A DNA stretch of 64,000 nt from Xiphydria camelus (lineage: Eukaryota > Arthropoda > Insecta > Hymenoptera > Xiphydriidae), in the NCBI GenBank assembly GCA_963678675.1, contig OY783193.1, forward strand, positions 7,185,394-7,249,393, read 5' to 3'. This document shows, one piece after another, positions 1-9,626 of this stretch. The notes beneath the pieces were generated by a model that saw only the letters and a list, made by a program, of their open reading frames with translations, was not told the origin of the DNA and did not search any database. A program made the translations under genes and the position numbers. How positions within the stretch are numbered: the first letter of the stretch is position 1; every line of letters begins with the position of its first letter.

Positions 1-20
1 TCGACTTTTTGAACACCCTG
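1..20. mobile_element. Partial terminus of a CAGGGTGT-ended element cut by the window edge
   Basis: The first bases end in AACACCCTG followed by TA, the mirror image of the CAGGGTGT start after TA seen at 55281. This is the usual form of a TA-target element end. Only the last ~20 bases are visible, so the family call rests on this terminus alone. Confidence 0.3.
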
Positions 21-369
21 TATAAGATTTACTAACTCAGAAACCTTCGCGGATATGCGTCCAACTGTTCCCCAAAGTTTCATCGCAATCGGATGAACGG
101 TTTAGGAAGGCATTTGATATTACCTTAAAGGTCACGGTCAAGGTCAAATCCAATACGACCACTGGGTAGCCACGGGAAAATCCTTAAAGTTTTGTATTAA
201 ACATTTTTCTCTAAAATGTTTTCCCGTTGAGATAATCCAGCTTGCGCGAATAGTATGCGCAGTAGCGCCACACACACACTGACGCAGTCACATGTACTCG
301 GCTTACGTCTGACGCTCGATTTCCCAGGAAGGTCCCACCGTAGAGCGATAGCATAGATGTTTACACATC
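21..369. other. Non-coding stretch, no recognised feature
   Basis: No convincing open frame, RNA gene or repeat is visible here. Homology to the GACGC element begins near 370; its expected left terminus (AAGGTTACCGCACACT) is absent, so that copy is 5'-truncated or replaced here. Confidence 0.4.
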
Positions 370-552
370 AAAAACGCGCCAGCTTGGAGAATTCGCCCGT
401 CTGGTCGCGATATTAACCACGAGGTATTTCGATCGCGATGATAGTGAGTGGTAAGAATCAATATTCCGAACTTCGTCTATTGTGTGACGGACGAAGACGA
501 CCCGTCTTTATGACCGGCCCGTCGGAACGCGTCGTTTGACGCCAAGGCTTTC
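370..552 (+). mobile_element. GACGC-repeat element copy 1, left fragment
   Basis: From about 370 (AAAACGCGCCAGCTTGGAG) this matches 10926-11106 of the intact relative almost base for base, through the phrase GACGCCAAGG. The match stops where the foldback-rich insertion begins at 553 and resumes at 5470. It is the left flank of an interrupted copy. Confidence 0.85.
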
Positions 553-560
553 AGCCCGCT

Positions 561-3500
561 ACAGACTATGCGCGATGCGTGATGCGCGATGCGCGATGCG
601 TGGTTCGCGGCAGTTCGTTGTAGTTCGTAGCAATTCGTAAACAGAGCCATACAGACTATGCGCGATGCGTGATGCGCGATGCGCGGTGCGTGATTCGCGG
701 CAGTTCGTTGCAGTTCGTAGCAATTCTGCTTGCATTGTTTCAAAGTTACCACAGTTCTAAAATTATCTACCCACGAATACAATGCTAATTATGTATGTAC
801 ATTATGTATGAAAAAATGAAAAACATAATACTATGATTGAAATACATATTAAGGAGGATCGACTGTTTCTTTGGAGTCAAAAATGTGTTTGAAAAAAATG
901 TTTTCACAGCGATCTGAAACGTTATGGAATAATAATTAAATGAATTATGAACCCATTTTATGCATCGCTCATGCCGAAAATCATTAGTAAATAAAATACT
1001 GGAAAATTTATGGCGAACTATTAGAGCGTCAATGACTCCGGAATCGTCGTCAGAGGCTTTTTGTCCAACATTTTAAAGAAAAATACAAAATTACAAATAA
1101 TCTATAAAAACCTATAAAAACAACTCAAAGAGAATGCTGAAGACATAAAACAGTTATTCGATTGATAATTTAGTATCATGGATATATGATTATAGTTTAA
1201 ACATTCTTTATTGTGCATTGCAATTTTCATTGTATTCTTGGCAACGTTGTACTCCGCGATATTTTATATTGGCTGCAGTGACGCGTGAACTACAGTGGCC
1301 AGCTATGGCGGATGACGCGAGCATGCAGCAAAGCCGGTATAAAGTCAAATTTTGTCAAAAAAGAAAAAGAGTTGTATAAGTAAAGACATGATTTCGTTTC
1401 AACAATCATTTAACTTGGATAAAGATTTTAGAGACAATATTTTTTTTATCGTTCCGAATCTTTCAAATTTCGCGCTCAGTTTGAATAGACGCCAGGTAAG
1501 TTTCGGTCTTTCAGCTTTACAACTGTTTCGCTGCCGTGTTGCCAAGTCTCTCACCGTTAATACGGCGTGCTAATGGTTTGCGAAGTAAAAACGAATTTCA
1601 TGATAATATTACGTTGCAACCATATAGAAAAAATCGCTGCAGAAATTTCGGTAAGGTTGGCACGCTAACATACGGTAAAATCTAATTTACTTATTTTTTA
1701 CATAATCCTTAATATTTCATCTGTCAAATTACTAGTCTTTCAATAAGTCTAAAGTTGGCGGAATGTGTGTTAAAGAGTCAGTGATAATATACCTTAGTAC
1801 AATCGTCTCCCATAAGGCGATATCTTAAAAGTGGTCAACTTTAGAATAAAATAACGAAGAAACTATAGTCTATAGACGGTCTATATTGCTCAAATTTTCG
1901 TATTAGTTGTGTAAAATATTCGTGTATATCATATAAAAAAATTAGGGCTGTAAGTTGGTTTTCGTCTGATAGTCGAACCTCCTTAATAGTCTTCAAATTC
2001 TGTTTCTATTGCTTCATCCTTATCGTAATTAATCACAATATCGCTTCCATTTTTTTACATTCATTTCAACGCACGAAGTGAGATTTACAGCTTCGAAAGT
2101 TTTCACTATAGGAAAAAGACAAGGGTCCTTGAAAGGGGTGTTTTGGCGTAGGAGTCTGCTCCATAATAAAAAAAAAAGATATCGGTGGAGGCATTCAGGG
2201 TGCGCACCGAAGGGCACGGGTTCATATACATCGACTGTTTGGTTATCACATGTTCGGAAAAAAAAACCCAGTAAGAACGTTTTTCCCCTTTCTCTGTACT
2301 TTCGAGAAAGAGCCATGAAATTGTCCCTTCCGGACAGGCAAAAATAACAATACAAAGTGTTTCGTGAATCTTCAGCCCGCTACAGACTATGCGCGATGCG
2401 TGATGCGCGATGCGCGATGCGTGATTTCGTGCATAGTGTGTAGGGACTTATTCGTTAAAAATCGATTCGTAAACAACATGATTCGTGTAGTTCGCAGTGA
2501 TTCGCAGTGATTCGCAGTGATTCGTTCTTGGCCAACTCGCTACAGACTATGCGCGATGCGTGATGCGCGATGCGCGATGCGTGATTCGCGGCAGTTCGTG
2601 AATAGTGTGTAGGGACTTGTTCGTTAAAAATCGATTCGTAAACAACATGGTTCGTGTGGTTCGCAGTGATGCGCAGTGATTCGCTCTTGGAGGCGGTAAA
2701 TGGACGAATATCAAAGGCTGCGCATCAACTGCTCTTTCGCCGAAGTACGGGCTGTGTTCATAGTTCATTTGTCCATTCTTTGTGTGCGCTATTTTGTTTG
2801 CAGGAATTTTCCGGTGTTTGAGGGGCTGTAGATAACCCTCCGCAGGTCACCTTCGGGTGGCAGAGTCCAAGGCTCGTTTATGTTTCTGTTTTGAAAGTGA
2901 AGGCTCTGACTTTCGAGAAAACATCACAATAAAATATTCCGCCGACGATTTGTCGTAGGCCGGCCGATCGGCGCCGTGGGAACATAATGCTCGCGGTAGA
3001 CTTATCGAAGATTCACGAAACACTTTGTATTGTTATTTTTGCCTGTCCGGAAGGGACAATTTCATGGCTCTTTCTCGAAGGTACAGAGAAAGGGGAAAAA
3101 CGTTCTTACTGGGTTTTTTTCCGAATATGTAATAACCAAACAGTCGATGTATATGAACCCGTGCCCTTCGGTGCGCACCCTGAATGCCTCCACTAATGTC
3201 TTTTTTTTTTTATTACGAAGCGGACTCTTGTCTTTTTCCTATAGTGAAAACTTTCGAAGCTGCAGTAAATCTCACTTCCGCTTATCCTTGACGCAGAGTA
3301 TTTTCATTAAATTACGACGATTCTTCCATGTGCAATTATTGGCGGAACCCAACAACACTTTCGTGCGTTGAAATGGATGTAAAAAAATGGAAGCGATATT
3401 GTGATTAATTACGATAAGGATGAAGCAATGAAAATAGAATTTGAAGACTATTAAGGAGGTTCGACTATCAGACGAAAACCAACTTACACACAGCCCTAAT

Positions 3501-5460
3501 TTTTTTATGATATACACGAATATTTTACACAACTAATACGAAAATTTGAGCAATATAGACCGTCTAGTTTCTTCGTTATTTTATTCTAAAGTAGACTACT
3601 TTTATAACATCGCCTTATGGGAGACGATTGTACTAAGGTATATTATCACTGACTTTAACACACATTCCGCCAACTTTAGACTTTGAAAGACTAGTAATTT
3701 GACAGATGAAATATTAAGGATTATGTAAAAAATAAGTAAATTAGATTTTACCGTATGTTAGCGTGCCAACCTTACCGAAATTTCTGCAGCGATTTTTTCT
3801 ATATGGTTGCAACGTAATATTATCATGAAATTCGTTTTTACTTCGCAAACCATTAGCACGCCATATTAACGGTGAGAGACTTGGCAACACGGCAGCGAAA
3901 CAGTTGTAAAGCTGAAAGACCGAACCTTACCTGGCGTCTATTCAAACTGAGCGCGAAATTTGAAAGATTCGGAACGATAAAAAAAATATTGTCCCTAAAA
4001 TCTCTATCCAAGTTGAATGATTGTTGAAACGAAATCATGCCTTTACTTATACAACTCTTTTTCTTTTTCGACAAAATTTGACTTTATACCGGCTTTGCTG
4101 CATGCTCGCGTCACTGCAGCCAATATAAAATATCGCGGAGTACAACGTTGCCAAGAATACGATGAAAATTGCAACGCACAATAAAAAATGTTTAAACTAT
4201 AATAATATATCCATGATGCTGAATTATCAATCGAATAACTGTTTTATGTCCTCAGCATTCTCTATGAGTTGTTTTTATAGGTTTTTATAGATTATTTGTA
4301 ATTTTTTATTTTTCTTTAAAATGTTGGACAAAAAGCCTCTGACAACGATTCCGGAGTCATTGACGCTCTAATAGTCCGCCATAAATTTTCCAATATTTTA
4401 TTTACTAATGATTTTCGGCATGAACGATGCATAAAATAGGTTCATAATTCATTTAATTATTATTCCATAACGTTTCAGATTGCTGTGAAAACATTTTTTT
4501 CAAACACATTTTTGACTCCAAAGAAACAGTCGATCCTCCTTAATATGTATTTCAATCATAGTATTATGTTTTTCACTTTTTCATACATAATGTACCTACA
4601 TACATAATTAGCATTGTATTCGTGTGTAAATAATTTTAGAACTGGTAACTTTGAAACAATGCAAGCAGAATTGCTACGAACTACAACGAACTGCCGCGAA
4701 TCACGCACCGCGCATCGCGCATCACGCATCGCGCATAGTCTGTATGGCTCTGTTTACGAATTGCTACGAACTACAACGAACTGCCGCGAATCACGCATCG
4801 CGCATCGCGCATCACGCATCGCGCATAGTCTGTAGCGGGCTTTCGATATGTCTACCGCGAGCATTATGTTCCCACGGCGCCGATCGGCCGGCCTACGACA
4901 AATCGTCGGCGAATTATTTTATTGTGATGTTTTCTCGAAAGTCAGAGCCGTCACTTTCAAAACAGAAACATAAACGAGCCTCGGACTCTGCCATCCGAAG
5001 GTGACTTGCGGAGGGTTACCTACAGCCCCTCAACCACCGGAAAATTCCTGTAAACTAAATAGCGCGCACAAAGAATGGACAAATTAACTATGACCACAGC
5101 CCGTACTTCGGCGAGAAACAGCGGTTGATGCGCAGCCTTTGATATTCGTCCATTTACCGCCTCCAAGAGCGAATCACTGCGCATCACTGCGAACCACACG
5201 AACCATGCTGTTTACGAATCGATTTTTAACGAACAAGTCCCTACACACTATTCACGAACTGCCGCGAATCACGCATCGCGCATCGCGCATCACGCATCGC
5301 GCATAGTCTGTAGCGAGTTGGCCAAGAACGAACCACTGCGAATCACTGCGAACCACACGAATCATGTTGTTTACGAATCGATTTTTAACGAATAAGTCCC
5401 TACACACTATGCACGAAATCACGCATCGCGCATCGCGCATCACGCATCGCGCATAGTCTG
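561..5460. repeat. Subterminal GCGATGCGT-type arrays of the TIR element
   Basis: Short arrays of GCGCGATGCGTGATGCGCG lie just inside each element end and again about 100-160 bp further in: near 569-601, 661-692, 2389-2424 and 2551-2583. Reverse complements are near 4691-4732, 4791-4832, 5270-5302 and 5421-5453. Between them are iterated TTCGCAGTGATTCGCAG units (e.g. 2488-2525). Iterated subterminal motifs of this kind are often transposase-binding sites; that role is inferred here. Confidence 0.7.
2375..4841. mobile_element. Inner inverted copy of the same TIR element (2467 bp)
   Basis: It starts AGCCCGCTACAG at 2375 and ends CTGTAGCGGGCT at 4841. TTC precedes it (2372-2374) and follows it (4842-4844), a plausible 3-bp target duplication. 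The unoccupied target can be read in this copy itself around 2995-3015 on the minus strand, where GTGAATCTTCGATAAG runs uninterrupted. The outer copy has GTGAATCTTC, the insertion, then TTCGATATG. The two copies are highly similar but carry scattered substitutions and small indels. Confidence 0.85.
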
Positions 5461-5469
5461 TAGCGGGCT

Positions 5470-5740
5470 GAAGGGAAGAATCCCCATCCTCGACGCGCCG
5501 CGCCGCGCCGCGCCGCTCTAGTGTGCGGTAGTACATTCATTTTTGCATGTATTTTATCCAGTCGGTATTTTGACGCGACGCGACGCGAAGCGCCGCTCTG
5601 GGCAAGAACCCCGTCCCTGACGCGACGCGACGCGCCGCGCCGCGCCGCTCTAGTGTGCGGTAGTACATTTATTTATATGTATTTTATCCAGTCGGTATTT
5701 TGACGCGCCGCGACGCGACGCCCTAGTGTGCGGTAACCTT
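5470..5740 (+). mobile_element. GACGC-repeat element copy 1, right fragment with terminus
   Basis: It resumes the match to the intact relative (GAAGGGAAGAATCCCC, compare 11106). It then carries two GACGC arrays, each followed by CCGCTCTAGTGTGCGGTAGTA (near 5512 and 5645), and ends CCCTAGTGTGCGGTAACCTT at 5740. It lacks the TA that follows this end in copy 2. Confidence 0.85.
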
Positions 5741-5772
5741 AATGAGTTCGCAATCCCCCACCGTTCCTGGAA

Positions 5773-6145
5773 GGGTTAATTACCGGACGAGTCGTAATGA
5801 CTCGTTTCCCGCAATAGATACCGCTATACTTGGAATATTGGTTGCATTCAGCAGATCATACCGCTCCGCAACTGTTAAGTGATTTTTGATGGTCATTGGC
5901 TAAATGTTCAATTTCAACCAATGACCGTCGAGTGCTCCCAAGGAGCGATATCTGCTGAACGCACCCATTAAGTCAGTTTTGTAAAGGGGAGAAATGACGA
6001 ATTCAATAGATAACCAATCAGGAAAATCTAATACCTGTTTTATCCAGGTACAAAGGATCGAACCATCATTCAATGCAACATGACCCTTTTTATGGTTAAG
6101 GAGGAGTCACCAGGACTCTTAACCGTTAGGTACGGAATTCTGGAA
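5773..6145. repeat. Left arm of a long inverted repeat
   Basis: This arm reads AAGGGTTAATTACCGGACGAGTCG onward and pairs with the reverse complement of 7320-7616, including GATACCGCTATA, GGAGAAATGA and GAGTCACCAGGACTCTTA. The alignment is broken by the 127-bp MITE at 5840-5966 and diverges after about 6140. It includes a decayed copy of the upstream part of the EEP reading frame (residues like ESPGLLTVRYG). Confidence 0.75.
5840..5966. mobile_element. 127-bp MITE with 3-bp ATT duplication
   Basis: The ends are GGTTGCATTCAGCAGAT and, from the other side, GGGTGCGTTCAGCAGAT, with an inner inverted repeat (GGTCATTGG / CCAATGACC). ATT flanks both sides (5837-5839, 5967-5969). The matching place in the right arm near 7500 reads GGAATATTAAATCAG without the insert, so this is a true insertion. 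Confidence 0.85.
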
Positions 6146-6841
6146 AATGCCCAGTGTCATTTTTGTTCCACGTCATCCTCTTCCAGCCAATCAGGGTGCT
6201 TGGCGTCAGCCCACGCTATCCCCACTATCTTGCAATTACTGTTAGATGTAAGCTATATAAGTCGGAACCAAATGCGCGTTAGTTAGTCTAGTCTAGTCAT
6301 CGTGTCGTATGTAATACATTCAAGTAGTAAGTCTTTTAACTTGTTCGATTCACCGAAGCATACTTCTTTGCATTCAGGTAACAAACTCTAAACTGACCGT
6401 TCGAGTTATCGCAGTATAAAGTGTGAATGTAGTGTAGCGCATCGTATGCAGTGCATTCGGTACACTTATCATCTACTCAGTGCATATCCTTTGTACTTAT
6501 CAATTATCCAGTATTCAGTGTAATTTAGTGTGGTTCAGTGCAGTATATAACCCTAGCATTCAAATAGGAAGTCCTTTAACTTGAAGGCGTCTCAGTTATC
6601 TATGATCTCAGTTATACCCATTCATCGTGCAAGGTCGACAGATCCAGAGTGTTGTGTACATTACGTCTAAAAAACATTGTGCGTACAGTGCCACGCGATA
6701 GAAGTTAAACTTCTAGACGCTTTTCACCTGTAAACATTTGTGTAAAGTAAAGATTGGTTTAATTCGGCTAAATTAAATTATGAGGATTTATAAAAATAAC
6801 AAATAATAAATTGTAAAATTCTTTATTTGCCTCCACTTGTT
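6146..6841. other. Interior of the inverted-repeat element, non-coding
   Basis: No open frame of note. A TATATAAG-like box sits at 6251-6260, followed about 30 bases later by GTTAGTTAGTCTAGTCTAG. The rest is rich in short AGTGTA / CAGTGC phrases. It could be an element promoter or unrelated filler; nothing decides it. Confidence 0.3.
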
Positions 6842-7477
6842 CTAATTATGGATCGCTTTATATGTCAAAGTCGATACAATTGGTTTGCGACAGGAAAAAT
6901 ATGAAATTAATACTTTTAATTGTAAACTGTGTAAATTTCTTGAAAACACTGCATCAATGGTAGTCCCCGATTTTGTCATTGCTTCCGTGGGATTGTTATC
7001 CATTTTTTAATTTAATTTATCGTTGAAAAATTGTATCAAAGGTTCTGCTGTCTCTGTTGCAAAATTAACATTGAAGTCCTCTCCAAGAATCATGGGAATT
7101 TGGTTCAAATTAAGTTCCAATTCCGCGGAACCTGCAGTTGTGCGCGGAAGTAACGATCGATGCAAGAACTTGATTATGTCTTCAACCTTTTTATTCGGAA
7201 AAATATAAACAATAATCATAACAATGATTTGGCCACTTTCAACTACACATCCAGCTGCACAAAGGTCTCCAACAGACATGGTATGAGCGCGTAGACTTTG
7301 GCAATTGAATGTCATTAATGAAAGTCCTTTTCGAGTTCCGTACCTAACGGTCAAGAGTCCTGGTGACTCATCCCTAACCATAAAAACAGGCAGGCGGCAT
7401 CGTATGGTGAAGCGACCTTCATACCTGATAATCCAGGTGCTAGATTTTCTCGATCGGACATCTATTGAATTCATCAT
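6842..7477 (-). pseudogene. Fragment of an EEP (endonuclease/exonuclease/phosphatase) domain from a Helitron-type protein, frameshifted
   Basis: The minus-strand frame 7477-7007 encodes 156 residues with the EEP-like phrases LMTFNCQSL and PMILGEDFNVNF; the GDFN core has changed to GEDFN. It stops at LN*. One base out of frame, minus-strand 7003-6842 continues NNPTEAMTKSGTTIDAVFSR and SYFSCRKPIVS before a stop, which is the expected C-terminal part with the TTIDAVF motif. This type of EEP domain accompanies PIF1/Helitron proteins in insect genomes; that assignment is from memory of the family. Between AHTMSVG and AAGCVVES a stretch appears deleted, so the catalytic N-terminal part is incomplete. 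It is certainly non-functional: internal deletion, frameshift, no helicase. Its first ~55 codons lie in the right inverted-repeat arm. Confidence 0.7.
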
Positions 7478-7616
7478 TTCTCCCCTCTACAAAGCTGATT
7501 TAATATTCCAAATATAGCGGTATCTATTAGAATGGGTATTGATTCATTAGAATGGGAAGCGGTTTATTTCGACTCGTCCAGCAATTAACCCTTCCGAGAA
7601 AAGTGCGAGACTGCGA
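7320..7616. repeat. Right arm of the long inverted repeat
   Basis: Reverse complement of the left arm without the 127-bp insertion. It ends AACCCTTCC at about 7590. It contains a small duplication absent from the left arm: ATTAGAATGGG appears at 7528 and 7549. Confidence 0.75.
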
Positions 7617-7688
7617 GCTCATTAGAATAGAATGAGTCATTTCCTGCAGTGCCCACGCTAATAGGTACTGTTATATTTCGAATTCTAA

Positions 7689-7827
7689 GGCCCGGTTGTA
7701 CAAAATGCCGATATACTGCCCGATAGTGTTATCCTGCCGACAAGTCCGCTTTTGACGTATTTTGACTATAGCGTAAAGCGGACTTGTCGGCAGGAATAAC
7801 ACTATCGGCATGTTGTACAACAGGCCC
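7689..7827. mobile_element. 139-bp foldback MITE with TAA duplication (Harbinger-like)
   Basis: It is nearly a perfect hairpin. The ends are GGCCCGGTTGTACAA and TTGTACAACAGGCCC, and the arms share AGTGTTATCCTGCCGACAAG and AAGTCCGCTTT around a short loop near 7750-7771. TAA lies on both sides (7686-7688, 7828-7830), the 3-bp duplication typical of PIF/Harbinger elements. Confidence 0.85.
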
Positions 7828-7957
7828 TAAGGGTTATTTCACGCACTGCGCAACCTTTCACACATTATGGCGTGAAACGTCATTTCACATGCGTCGAGGG
7901 TGCCCGTAAAACCGAGTATTTGGCACTGAGTGACAAAAATAGTATGTATCATTCGGC

Positions 7958-8083
7958 TGAAATCCTCAAATTTTTAAGACAGTGTTTAGGTCGTAGCACG
8001 AGGCATGGCGGCGAGCCTTATACCCTCATCATGCCTCGTGTTACAACCTAATTAAACACAGTCTGAAAAAACCTCGGATTTCC
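7958..8083. mobile_element. 126-bp foldback element upstream of the zinc-finger exon
   Basis: The arms GAAATCCTCAAATTTTTAAG ... GTGTTTAGGTCGTAGCACG and their imperfect complements ending GGATTTCC enclose a ~25-base centre at 8007-8029. The inner stem (GTAGCACGAGGCATG / CATGCCTCGTGTTAC) is the cleanest part. No target duplication was recognised. Confidence 0.7.
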
Positions 8084-8230
8084 GCCTCTAATGACATAAG
8101 ATACCATTACGATCTATCTCACGTTCGTCTACCTCGTTGTTTTAGCGCGTGCCCGCAGCGCCCCGCATACGTTTTCGCGAGAATGAAAAAGACCCTGGGA
8201 CGAAGTCGAATCGCACTACTGATGATCTGC

Positions 8231-8252
8231 CCTTTCTTTCTTCCGCTTTCAG
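8231..8252 (+). other. Probable splice acceptor (polypyrimidine tract plus AG)
   Basis: CCCTTTCTTTCTTCCGCTTTCAG is a strong 3' splice-site signature directly ahead of the zinc-finger frame. It would make 8253 the first exon base, joining in phase 1 to an upstream exon that I could not locate. The in-frame ATG at 8183 would then be intronic. Confidence 0.65.
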
Positions 8253-9529
8253 ATAACGCGTGGTGCACGAGGATGGTGGGCTTCTATCAGAGCGAGCCTC
8301 TCGCAACGCCGTCCGCCTACACGCTCAGCTCGGTCGGCAATGACAAGCTATACCAGTGCCTCCTCTGTCGCAAGCAGTTCGAGCAGAAGAGCGTGTACCA
8401 GGGTCACCTGCGCTCGCACGTCAAGGAGGGCGATTATCCCTACCGCTGCAACATCTGCAGCAAGACCTTCGCCGCGCGGGCGCGGCTCACGCGCCACTAT
8501 CGCACCCACACCGGCGAGAAGCCCTACCAGTGCGAGTACTGCAACAAGTGCTTCTCCGTTCAGGGTAATCTCAACGTTCACCGGCGGATCCACACCAAGG
8601 AGCGACCCTACAAGTGCAACGTCTGTGGAAGCGCCTTCGAGCACAGCGGCAAGCTGAACCGCCACATGAGGATACACACCGGGGAACGGCCACACGGGTG
8701 CTCAATCTGCTCCAAGACGTTCAAACAGAACGATCAGCTGATCGTCCACATGCGCACCCACACCGGCGAGAAGCCGTACAAATGCGACATCTGCGGCAAG
8801 GCCTTCGGCTACAATCGAGCGCTGAAGCTGCATCGGCTGGCGCACTACAACGAAAAGGTGTACAGGTGCACGCTGTACCCCGAGATGTTCAACTCGAAGA
8901 AGACGGTGGAGATGCACGTAAAATTCCACAGCTCGGACTCGGGGGCGAGTTCGCCGAGGGACTCGCCGCCGATCAAGCCGGTCGTCGAGATCTCGCAGGA
9001 CGCGGCGACCAGTTACTGCAACAGTAGCAGCAGCAGCGGTATCGGTAGCGACAAAGAGAACAAGACTGATGATTCCCGTGACGCGCCGAGCTACGCGCTG
9101 ACCCGGGAGTTGCCCTATTATCTGCATCCGCGGGAGCAACACTTCCATCAGCCCGCAGCGCCGGTCGGCGCGAACCCCGCACTACTGGCGGCCGCCGTCG
9201 AGGACAGGACATCCTTCCATCAGACGTTACCAGTGATGACGTCGCTGTCGGCGCAGTCGACAGAGCCCGCCGGTCACGCGCTTCATCACCTCTACCCGGC
9301 GGAGGTGACGGCGGCGAAGGTGGCCGCGGCGGAGGCGGCCGCGACGGAGGTGGCCGCGGCGGCGTACCTCGCATACAAGGCGTTACCGGGCGACGAGCTG
9401 GCGAGCGGCGGCAGCGGCGACCACCGCGGTGATCAGCACCACTGCTCGTTGCTGGACCTGCCGGGGAATGACGCGTGGCAGAGGAGGCCGCGCTCCATGA
9501 CTACGTTGAAGGCCGGTTTAGTTTTTTGA
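8253..9529 (+). CDS. Kr-h1-like C2H2 zinc-finger transcription factor, terminal exon
   Basis: The open frame runs from ATG 8183 to TGA 9527-9529 (448 codons). The likely exon begins at 8253 after a splice acceptor; ATG 8273 (MVGFYQSEPL) is the first Met inside it. Counting from 8183, six intact C2H2 fingers start at Cys59, Cys89, Cys117, Cys145, Cys173 and Cys201, joined by HTGEKPY-type linkers. A seventh (Cys229, His245, His249) has Tyr232 where the second Cys should be. Signature phrases RLTRHYRTHTGEKPYQCEYC and AFEHSGKLNRHMRIH match insect Krueppel homolog 1, a nuclear repressor of metamorphosis acting downstream of juvenile hormone and Met. Kr-h1 normally has eight fingers; the one that should lie between the fifth and sixth here is missing. 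The tail has SSSSSGIGSDKEN, His/Pro stretches and an Ala-rich run (about 357-385). The frame is much more GC-rich than its flanks. It could be a paralogue or a lineage-specific Kr-h1; family assignment is firm, orthology is not. Confidence 0.85.
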
Positions 9530-9573
9530 CCTGGGAAGTCCTGGCAAAACCTAGAGTAGCCTAATGAGATATA

Positions 9574-9593
9574 CCCCCCCCCCCCCCCCCCCC
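9574..9593 (+). repeat. Poly(C) run of 20
   Basis: An unbroken run of 20 C, 45 bases after the zinc-finger stop codon. The opposite strand is a G20 run able to form quadruplexes. Run length in an assembly is easily wrong. Confidence 0.95.
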
Positions 9594-9626
9594 TCAAAAC
9601 ATCGACGATGTATGATAGCACGAATT

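Larger units (their letters stand above)
553..5469. mobile_element. Outer copy of a ~2.45 kb TIR element, interrupted by an inverted copy of itself
   Basis: The ends are AGCCCGCTACAGACTATGCG at 553 and its reverse complement ending at 5469. Segments 553-2374 and 4842-5469 together make one element of about 2.45 kb. 553-2371 is the reverse complement of 3004-4841, and 2375-3003 that of 4844-5469, giving the order A-B-A'-B'. This is what results when an inverted copy (B-A') inserts between A and B' of another copy. Neither copy has a transposase-like frame; the 73-codon frame at 1352-1573 recurs at 3853-4074 only because the DNA is duplicated. It appears non-autonomous, and the superfamily is not clear. 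Confidence 0.85.

Noticed and set aside
1352..1573. 73-codon frame present twice (also 3853-4074, minus strand)
   Set aside because: The conservation simply reflects the two copies of the 2.45 kb element; there are no known domains and it is short and Lys/Phe-rich.
8340..9148. Overlapping frames on both strands within the zinc-finger exon
   Set aside because: They are shadows of a GC-rich coding exon; only the zinc-finger frame has family motifs.
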